DNA of 64,000 nucleotides from positions 186,001 to 250,000 of the forward strand of contig NZ_CANMLV010000004.1 of the NCBI RefSeq assembly GCF_947498825.1, in the 5' to 3' direction. The notes under the pieces were generated by a model. The model was not told where the DNA came from. It searched no databases and saw only the letters and a program-made list of their open reading frames with translations. This document shows, piece by piece, positions 58,230 to 64,000 of the stretch. The stretch's first letter is position 1. The number at the start of each line of letters is the position of its first letter. The position numbers and the translations under genes are program-made. The stretch is from an uncultured Cedecea sp. Its GTDB lineage: Bacteria > Pseudomonadota > Gammaproteobacteria > Enterobacterales > Enterobacteriaceae.

Positions 58230-59066
58230 GTGATAACGATAAAAAAATCACTCAACAACAGTATGTTGTTAGTCGACAGCGACCAGCAAGAGATGATTCT
58301 TTTTGGTAAAGGGATTGGGTTCAATGCCAAGCCCGGGATGAAGATTGATTTAGCTCAGGTAGAGAGAATTTTTCTGCCACTCAGTGATATCAAAGGCCGT
58401 CACTTTTTATCGCTCACGGATACTATTCCTTCGGAATTTTTCGATATCAGCCATGAAATACTGCTTTTTGCCCGCAGTATTTGCGGGGATAAACTCAATT
58501 CAGTATTACTGCTTACGCTCGCCGAACATCTGCATTTTGCCGTCGAGCGCTGTCGTAAAGGTCAGATCGTTCTGAATAAGCTAAGCTGGGAAGTGAAACG
58601 TTATTATCCGCGGGAATACAGTATTGGCGTACAGGCACGTACCAAAGTGAATGACAGATTTAAGGTTGAATTGCCCGAAGATGAATCGGTGAATATCGCC
58701 TTTCATCTGATCAATGCAGGTGGCCAGGATACGGACAGATCTGCTCATCAACAGGTTGAATTAGTTAACCGTCTCGCCGCGATTGTTCACTACAAGCTGG
58801 GTAAGAATACTGATACCGAGTCCGTTAATTACATGCGATTTATCAATCATCTGCGTTATTTTTCTGAACGCGTACTGGCGGGAAAAATCATCATGAGCGA
58901 AGAAGAGGATTTTTATCAGGAACTTATGCGCTATCGCCCGGATGCCATGAATATCGCCTTTGGAATTCGTGATTATGTACAAGATAAATATCAACTGGCA
59001 TTACCAAAAGATGAGCTGACTTGGCTAAGTATTCATATTAGTCGTTTGATTGACAAGCAATCCTGA
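58230..59066 (+). CDS. bglG: BglG-family transcriptional antiterminator
   Basis: A 278-residue protein. The N-terminal RNA-binding CAT domain (1-55) includes ITIKKSLNNSMLLVDSDQQE and GKGIGFNAKPG. Two PRD domains follow, PRD1 around LAEHLHFAVERCRKGQIVLN and PRD2 around NYMRFINHLRYFSERVLAG, with the regulatory histidines. The start is GTG 58230 after AAGGAA. Its target is the RAT at 54826. It is third in the operon, unlike the E. coli order G-F-B. Confidence 0.94.
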   Translation: MITIKKSLNNSMLLVDSDQQEMILFGKGIGFNAKPGMKIDLAQVERIFLPLSDIKGRHFLSLTDTIPSEFFDISHEILLFARSICGDKLNSVLLLTLAEHLHFAVERCRKGQIVLNKLSWEVKRYYPREYSIGVQARTKVNDRFKVELPEDESVNIAFHLINAGGQDTDRSAHQQVELVNRLAAIVHYKLGKNTDTESVNYMRFINHLRYFSERVLAGKIIMSEEEDFYQELMRYRPDAMNIAFGIRDYVQDKYQLALPKDELTWLSIHISRLIDKQS

Positions 59067-59170
59067 CCTGCAACTGACCTCTCTACTTTTTAAATCTCGT
59101 CTTCTGACCCCAAATTGATTCCATGCGACCGAGTGCCAGTAAAACAAAGAACGATGAGCTATGCCGTTTA

Positions 59171-59199
59171 AACATGAGGCCATCAACTGACCTCATGTT
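59171..59199. terminator. Bidirectional terminator between bglG and yahJ
   Basis: AACATGAGG (59171-59179) and CCTCATGTT (59191-59199) pair perfectly around an 11-base loop. T runs flank it on both strands, which suits the two convergent genes. Confidence 0.8.
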
Positions 59200-59220
59200 T
59201 TAGAACATTAAGCTATGGGT

Positions 59221-60612
59221 TTAACTGACTTGTTTTTGAACCGAGCCAGATGCCAGATTACCTTTATGGAAACTGGCTTGCCTTGGTGAAATACGTGCTA
59301 CTGCCTCTGCAGAACAAGACGCATCAACCAAAACAAAACTCGCATCATCTCCACTCACCGGCCAAACCTGCTTACCTTTATCATCGAGCGGTAATACGTT
59401 ACCCGTGGCAATGGCCAGAGAGCGTGACAGGGATAACTCGTCCGGGCGCGTATACAACTGAGCATAAAGATTGGCTTTTTCTAACATGTCACCTAAACCA
59501 AAAGGTGACCAGTGGTCCACCGCACTATCTGTTCCCGTCATCACAAAAACACCGTTCTGATTAAGTGTTTTTAACGGCATATGCAACGTACCAATAGGCA
59601 CTGTCGAAGCAATAGTGATTTGTTGTTCAGCCAGTTGTTTCGCCATTTTATCGGCATCTTCAGGATTCAGCGTGGCCAGAGCAAAGGCATGACTTATTGT
59701 GACCTTACCTCGCAAACTGCGGTTTTCGTCCACGGTTTTAATCATATACTCAATGGCTGCGCGTCCGGCAGGACTGGTTTCATGGAGATGAATGTCCACT
59801 CCTTTATTATAATCCAGCGCTATCTGGAACATGGTATCGAGCGATTTTTCCATTGCACCATCAACATTAGTTGGGTCCAGTCCGCCGACGTAATGGGCTC
59901 CCGCCTGCATCGCTTCACGCATTAAAGGCTCTGATTTTGACAGCAATAAACCATGTTGTGGGAAAGCAACAATTTCACAGGTTAAATCTTGCTGACGGTC
60001 TGCTAAGACTTGTTGTAAAGCTTCTAAATTCTTTAATCCGGAGACCGGCTCAATATTACAATGGCTACGTGCAATGGTTGATCCCTTAGATTGGATCAAA
60101 TCGATAAGCGCATTAGCACGTTGTTTAGTATAGGGTTGTAGCGCTGGCAACATGGTATGTTCCAGCGCAATCATATCCATAATCGTTTTACCTTCCCGGG
60201 ACTCAGGCGCCTGCCATGGGCCACCGTAAAAAGTCTTATCCAGGTGAATATGCATATCACGAAATGCAGGTAAAATAAGCTTACCTTGGGCGCTATAGGC
60301 ATTAAGCTGATTATCAGGATGCTGTTTATTCGCTAATACCGCAGCGATTTTACCATCTTTGATTTCGAGCGTATGAAGTGCCGTTTTAGTATGCGTAATC
60401 GTTGAGTCACGATAATCAAAACCTGTTTCAAGCAAAGCATCATCAAGGTAATAATGCTTATCTGTAATTCTTGAAACGCCGTTATTTTGTAACGGTTTAT
60501 CCGTCTGCGTGGCAGCAATTCCTGACATTGAACCCAACAAGGTACAAGCGGCGGCTATTTTTGCGCTAGTTGATAGAAATGCTCTTCTATCAGAGGGTTG
60601 TTCTGCTTTCAT
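59221..60612 (-). CDS. yahJ: YahJ: Tat-exported amidohydrolase/deaminase
   Basis: A 463-residue amidohydrolase (E. coli YahJ about 460). The N-terminus SDRRAFLSTSAKIAAACTLL looks like a Tat signal. Metal motifs: LPAFRDMHIHLDKTFYGGPW, ARSHCNIEPVSGLKNL, HLHETSPAG, TISHAFALATL and MTGTDSAVDHWSPFGLGDML. The matches to YahJ are near complete. It is related to cytosine deaminase. The actual substrate is unknown. It ends an operon with carbamate kinase, an NCS2 permease and yahG. Confidence 0.92.
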   Translation of the reverse strand: MKAEQPSDRRAFLSTSAKIAAACTLLGSMSGIAATQTDKPLQNNGVSRITDKHYYLDDALLETGFDYRDSTITHTKTALHTLEIKDGKIAAVLANKQHPDNQLNAYSAQGKLILPAFRDMHIHLDKTFYGGPWQAPESREGKTIMDMIALEHTMLPALQPYTKQRANALIDLIQSKGSTIARSHCNIEPVSGLKNLEALQQVLADRQQDLTCEIVAFPQHGLLLSKSEPLMREAMQAGAHYVGGLDPTNVDGAMEKSLDTMFQIALDYNKGVDIHLHETSPAGRAAIEYMIKTVDENRSLRGKVTISHAFALATLNPEDADKMAKQLAEQQITIASTVPIGTLHMPLKTLNQNGVFVMTGTDSAVDHWSPFGLGDMLEKANLYAQLYTRPDELSLSRSLAIATGNVLPLDDKGKQVWPVSGDDASFVLVDASCSAEAVARISPRQASFHKGNLASGSVQKQVS

Positions 60613-60766
60613 AGAAACCTCTTGTGAGAGAGTAAAAAAAATTCATATTGCTTACGAGCAATAACGAACCAATAGAGAGTCTCTCTATTATTTTCTCAGT
60701 TAATAAAAATAATACTTACGCCACTTTAAACACGATAAATATAATGCATGTAAAACGTGGAAATTA

Positions 60767-61714
60767 TTATCCCTGAATAATATGCGTCCCGGTTTCACCT
60801 CGTAATGCTTCAGTGAGTTTTTCTGGTGTAGTAATAATGACCCGCTTACCGCCGTTAGCAATAAATGACAGGCTCGCCTCAATTTTTGGCAACATACTGC
60901 CGGCAGGGAAATGGCCTTCAGCCATATAACGCTGCATGTCGGTCGTGCTGGTTTCACCCAGCGCTTTTTGTTCGGGTTTACCAAAATTCACACAGACCTT
61001 CTCTACGCCAGTGGTGATAATTAAAATGTCTGCGCGCAGCTCTTTGGCCAATAATGTGGTAGAAAGATCTTTATCAATGACAGCATCAATACTTTGATAG
61101 CCGCCCTTACCGTTGCTCACAACAGGAATGCCACCTCCGCCTGCCGCCACGACAATAAAGTCATTTCTAATCAGCGTCCGAATCGCACTCGACTCAACCA
61201 CATGTTTTGGTTCCGGAGAGGCAACGACACGACGATAACCACGACCAGAGTCTTCAATAAAATGCCAGTCCGGGTTAGTACGTTTAAACTCTTCTGCCTG
61301 TTCCTGGGTAAAAAAAGCACCAATAGGTTTCGTCGGAGCCGTAAAGTTAGGATCGTTTTTATCGACTTCAACTTGCGTTATCACCGTTATCGCCTGGCGC
61401 TTACTTTTTGTCAGCGCATTACTCAGTGCTTGCTGAACTAAATAGCCAATCCCGCCTTGCGTGTCTGCCACGCAGTTGGTTAACGGAGTTAATGGTAATC
61501 CTTCCACTGTATGCGCGATTTCTGCCCGGCGTAAATCCAGCCCGACTTGGGGACCATTACCATGGGTCAGGACAATATTGTAATTACCCTCAAGCATATT
61601 GCTTATCTGATGAGCGACTTCCTGTACTGCTTTTTCTTGCGCTTCAATCGATTGGCTGCTGTTATCTTTAATAATACTGTTGCCCCCGATGGCAACAACC
61701 ACGAGTTCTTTCAT
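60767..61714 (-). CDS. yahI: Carbamate kinase-like protein YahI
   Basis: A 315-residue amino-acid-kinase family protein. MKELVVVAIGGNSIIKDNSS, VLTHGNGPQVGLDLRRAEIA, NCVADTQGGIGYLVQQAL, IEDSGRGYRRVVASPEPK and AAGGGGIPVV match E. coli YahI. It should make ATP from carbamoyl phosphate. It lies between yahJ and the NCS2 permease. Carbamoyl phosphate may be released by a YahF/YahG-type carbamoyltransferase encoded to the right. Confidence 0.93.
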   Translation of the reverse strand: MKELVVVAIGGNSIIKDNSSQSIEAQEKAVQEVAHQISNMLEGNYNIVLTHGNGPQVGLDLRRAEIAHTVEGLPLTPLTNCVADTQGGIGYLVQQALSNALTKSKRQAITVITQVEVDKNDPNFTAPTKPIGAFFTQEQAEEFKRTNPDWHFIEDSGRGYRRVVASPEPKHVVESSAIRTLIRNDFIVVAAGGGGIPVVSNGKGGYQSIDAVIDKDLSTTLLAKELRADILIITTGVEKVCVNFGKPEQKALGETSTTDMQRYMAEGHFPAGSMLPKIEASLSFIANGGKRVIITTPEKLTEALRGETGTHIIQG

Positions 61715-61783
61715 GTTATCGTCCTGAAATTGTGTTCGTGATAGTCGGTGGTTTAAAGCACCGACTATCAGAGATTGGCTTAG

Positions 61784-63337
61784 TTATGCGGATTTACTGA
61801 CTTTTTCGGCTTCTGTCTCTACAGCAGGTTCACGACTATCCATAAAGTGCTTCACAACAAACAAAGCAGCCATCATCAGATAAGCATAAACAAACATCAG
61901 AGCAGTACCGGTTGCAATACCAACAGCAGGTGAGTGAATAACCCCAAAGAAGACAAGTAATGCCCCAAATGCTGCAGCAATAGCACCACGTAGCGGTTTA
62001 TTCAGAATGGCGAAGATAGCAATACAGCCCCACAGCATACTGGCTAATGGCGCGCCGCTGCCTAAATGAACCAGACCCTGATAATAAACACCCTTGTGCA
62101 ACATCGTTTCAATACCAATTCCACCTGCCGTCGTCCCTGCTGCACTGATAACATTATTAACGATGGTCAAAGCCCAGTTAGCAATCCATGGGAACATACA
62201 GACAAAGATAACCGGGACCTCTATTTTTGGCGTTTCCCTCACGACCTGGTTGGCCGTCACGATACCAATGAAGACCAGGATAGGTACGATGGCTGTCATC
62301 GGAATAATGGATAACATAAACGCACCTAATCCAAACAACGGCACGACAAACATGGTGATTCCCGATGCAAGGGTATAACCAATGCTTGCACCCATCGCTT
62401 TCCAGCCTGCGTGCCCCACATAAACGGTTACCGGGAATGGGTTACCCATAAAGCAACCAACGGTTGATGATAAGCCGTTAGCCAACATAACTTTGCGGGT
62501 ATTGTATTCATCACCAGCCGCATGAGCACTTTCTATATTTTCAAGGTCAAAAATATAGTTCGCCAATCCGAGTGGTACGGCAGAGGCTAAGTAAGGGAGC
62601 GCATGTGGGATCCCTTGCAAAAAGCTATCAACATGAATGCTCGGTGGGTTGAAGCCAAAACCAGCCATTGAGGCTTTAATCGCTTCCGGACTTTGTAAAC
62701 CCGATATCCATGCCAGAGCGGTACCCGCAATAAGAAGCAACAAACCGGTAGGAATACGCGCAAAAATAGGCTTTTTACCAAACCAGTTAATAAAGATTAA
62801 CAGCAAGACGATAAATGATACTGTCGGCGCTTCAAATGCCTGTAGCATTGGGTTCATTGCCAGCAATAGCAAACCCAGCCCGGATAAACAAGACAACAAC
62901 ACCGTACGCGGTATCATTCGACGGATAGTATCACCCAGGAATGAACCACCGACTAAAATCATCGCTTCAACAAAACACCATACTAAGGCTATCTGAATAG
63001 CAAACTCAGCATTCTGTGTCGTTTGATATACAGGCATGATGACCAGAAAGGTCACAGTAAAAATAGAGGGTGCGCTAGGGCCTGATGGCAAAGCGGTTAC
63101 ATCACTGCGGCCAGTCTGTTTTATCATTTGCTGACCAAAATAGGCATAACAAATACTGGCAAGTAACACAGAGAAACCGAACGCAGGTGCAATACGCCCA
63201 TACACAATTTCAGTTGGGATACCCACCACAAAGACCAGTAGCCCCATCATGGTGAGTAGGTTAGTAAGGTTGTTGGTCATTAACCCAAAGTAGGCGGCCA
63301 AGTCCCCACGTTTCCATTTGATACTTAATAGACTCAT
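61784..63337 (-). CDS. NCS2-family purine/pyrimidine-type permease
   Basis: A 517-residue membrane protein with about twelve hydrophobic segments. MTNNLTNLLTMMGLLVFVVG, SDVTALPSGPSAPSIFTVTF, GNPFPVTVYVGHAGWKAMGA and GIVTANQVV are typical of the AzgA-like or xanthine/uracil permease superfamily. The start ATG 63337 has GAGGGG upstream; ATG 63355 overlaps that site. It probably imports the nitrogen heterocycle or ureide processed by the yah enzymes. Substrate unknown. Confidence 0.85.
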   Translation of the reverse strand: MSLLSIKWKRGDLAAYFGLMTNNLTNLLTMMGLLVFVVGIPTEIVYGRIAPAFGFSVLLASICYAYFGQQMIKQTGRSDVTALPSGPSAPSIFTVTFLVIMPVYQTTQNAEFAIQIALVWCFVEAMILVGGSFLGDTIRRMIPRTVLLSCLSGLGLLLLAMNPMLQAFEAPTVSFIVLLLIFINWFGKKPIFARIPTGLLLLIAGTALAWISGLQSPEAIKASMAGFGFNPPSIHVDSFLQGIPHALPYLASAVPLGLANYIFDLENIESAHAAGDEYNTRKVMLANGLSSTVGCFMGNPFPVTVYVGHAGWKAMGASIGYTLASGITMFVVPLFGLGAFMLSIIPMTAIVPILVFIGIVTANQVVRETPKIEVPVIFVCMFPWIANWALTIVNNVISAAGTTAGGIGIETMLHKGVYYQGLVHLGSGAPLASMLWGCIAIFAILNKPLRGAIAAAFGALLVFFGVIHSPAVGIATGTALMFVYAYLMMAALFVVKHFMDSREPAVETEAEKVSKSA

Positions 63338-63367
63338 AATAATGTATCCCCTCAATATGCCTGATAC

Positions 63368-63412
63368 TCATACCGGTCATACTTTGAGCTGCGCCTTAAA
63401 TTATTCGTGTCT
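63368..63412. repeat. Degenerate palindromic repeat, copy 5
   Basis: GATACTCATACCGGTCATAC is followed by TTGAGCTGCG and TTAAATTATTCGTG, a worn version of the repeat ends found at 46871-46998. Confidence 0.4.
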
Positions 63413-63506
63413 GTCCCACTTTGCAGGATATGCCCGGCGATATTTAAAGTTACAGTATTCATTGATGGCGATAATGGGTCAGCATATCTGTTGCTGTATT
63501 TTTATT

Positions 63507-63524
63507 GCCCAGCCGAAACTGGGC
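63507..63524 (-). terminator. Hairpin after yahG
   Basis: GCCCAG-CCGAAA-CTGGGC, 22 bases downstream of the yahG stop on the minus strand. AATAAAAATAC follows instead of a T tract, so it may only weakly reduce transcription into the permease gene. Confidence 0.4.
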
Positions 63525-63546
63525 GTTATTTTGTAATTACTGGAAA

Positions 63547-64000
63547 TCAGGCATATTTTTCCGCGTAAGACAGCATGGCTTTTTCAAAGCACTCAAATGG
63601 CGGGTGTACAATACCCGCTCCGATCATACCAATACCCGCATCTTTATGAGCAATAGCGGTATTGATGACAGGCAGGATGCCACTGGCAGCAACTTTAGTG
63701 ATATCGATGGCGGTTGGAATGCCCATAAAACCAAGTAATGGGATGGTAACGTTCGGGTTTTCGCCCAACGTTATTTCACACATTTGTCTTGAGAAATCAA
63801 TTGCTTCATCGACAGTACCACCAACAAGAGCAACAATAGCAGGTGCCGTTGCCATCGCAAATCCACCAATACCGTAAGTTTCAGTGATAGCAGAGTCACC
63901 AATATCTAAACCTGAATCTTCGGGCTTATAGCCGGCAAACATCGGACCAATAACTTGCTGAGACGGCCCCACAAACCAATGGCCAGGTAACCCGCTAATA
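63547..64000 (-). CDS. yahG: YahG/YlbE-type DUF1116 protein, 3' part
   Basis: The C-terminal 150 residues of a DUF1116 protein (full length about 420-470); the frame stays open through the right edge (ISGLPGHWFVGPSQQVIGPM). Visible: DSAITETYGIGGFAMATAPA, NPNVTIPLLGFMGIPTAIDI, INTAIAHKDAGIGMIGAGIV. YlbE-type proteins are subunits of oxamate carbamoyltransferase, so with YahI this would form a carbamoyl-phosphate energy pathway. The 5' part is outside the window. Confidence 0.88.
   Translation of the reverse strand, partial: ISGLPGHWFVGPSQQVIGPMFAGYKPEDSGLDIGDSAITETYGIGGFAMATAPAIVALVGGTVDEAIDFSRQMCEITLGENPNVTIPLLGFMGIPTAIDITKVAASGILPVINTAIAHKDAGIGMIGAGIVHPPFECFEKAMLSYAEKYA

Overview
The window is chromosomal DNA of an enteric gammaproteobacterium. 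The moderate G+C content, the near-identity of core proteins (FdoG, FdhD, SelB, YiaK, YahJ) to Escherichia coli proteins as I remember them, and several copies of a palindromic repeat with ends TATACCCGTCATACTTCAAG and TCGAATTATTTTGGGTATA point to Yersinia or a close relative. The genus is an inference; no rRNA or other marker gene is present.

Layout. (1) 1-2863: selA (3' part) and selB, selenocysteine synthesis and insertion. (2) 2919-9369: a ygcE/ygcU/ygcW-type sugar-acid or polyol operon (MFS transporter, FGGY kinase, FAD oxidase, SDR) with a divergent RpiR-type regulator. (3) 9478-16120: fdhD diverging from fdoGHI-fdhE, formate dehydrogenase-O. fdoG carries an in-frame Sec TGA at codon 196 and a textbook SECIS hairpin. 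(4) 16408-17439: a homologue of the Salmonella type III effector deubiquitinase SseL. (5) 17689-17783: selC (tRNA-Sec), the attachment site of a P4-like satellite prophage (17763-29692). The satellite has integrase, cos, psu, delta, sid, ori iterons, vis, CI immunity RNA, kil, orf106 and alpha, plus two AT-rich cargo modules: a 360-aa protein with a four-TM protein, and a TauD-like oxygenase with a HEPN/zinc-ribbon protein. Its integrase has lost its start codon and has an early stop. The right attachment site is followed by the relic of a second integrase.

(6) 29974-31658: pxpB-pxpC-type 5-oxoprolinase subunits. (7) 31729-42989: a yia/sgb-type L-xylulose/diketogulonate cluster (sgbE, sgbU, sgbH, lyxK, yiaL, yiaK) with a ribose-type ABC transporter, an SMP-30 lactonase and a divergent IclR regulator. 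(8) 43163-44206: a decayed IS5-type transposase piece and a yeaR-yoaG pair with an NsrR-like site. (9) 44487-54488: a Gfo/Idh dehydrogenase, a SorC-type regulator and a gene set that fits stepwise conversion of D-apionate to D-erythrose 4-phosphate (oxidoisomerase, decarboxylase, erythrulose kinase, two isomerases, transaldolase, organic-anion MFS importer). Repeated TTCATATGAA palindromes lie in the divergent promoter region. (10) 54788-59066: a bgl-type beta-glucoside PTS operon with a leader RAT/terminator and the antiterminator gene last. (11) 59221-64000: yahJ, yahI, an NCS2 permease and the 3' part of yahG.

The selenium genes (selA, selB, selC) and their visible client (fdoG) lie within 18 kb. 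Much of the rest is import and breakdown of plant-type carbon sources. The strongest candidates for undescribed biology are the two cargo modules of the satellite, the SseL-like protein and the apionate cluster with its repeated operator.
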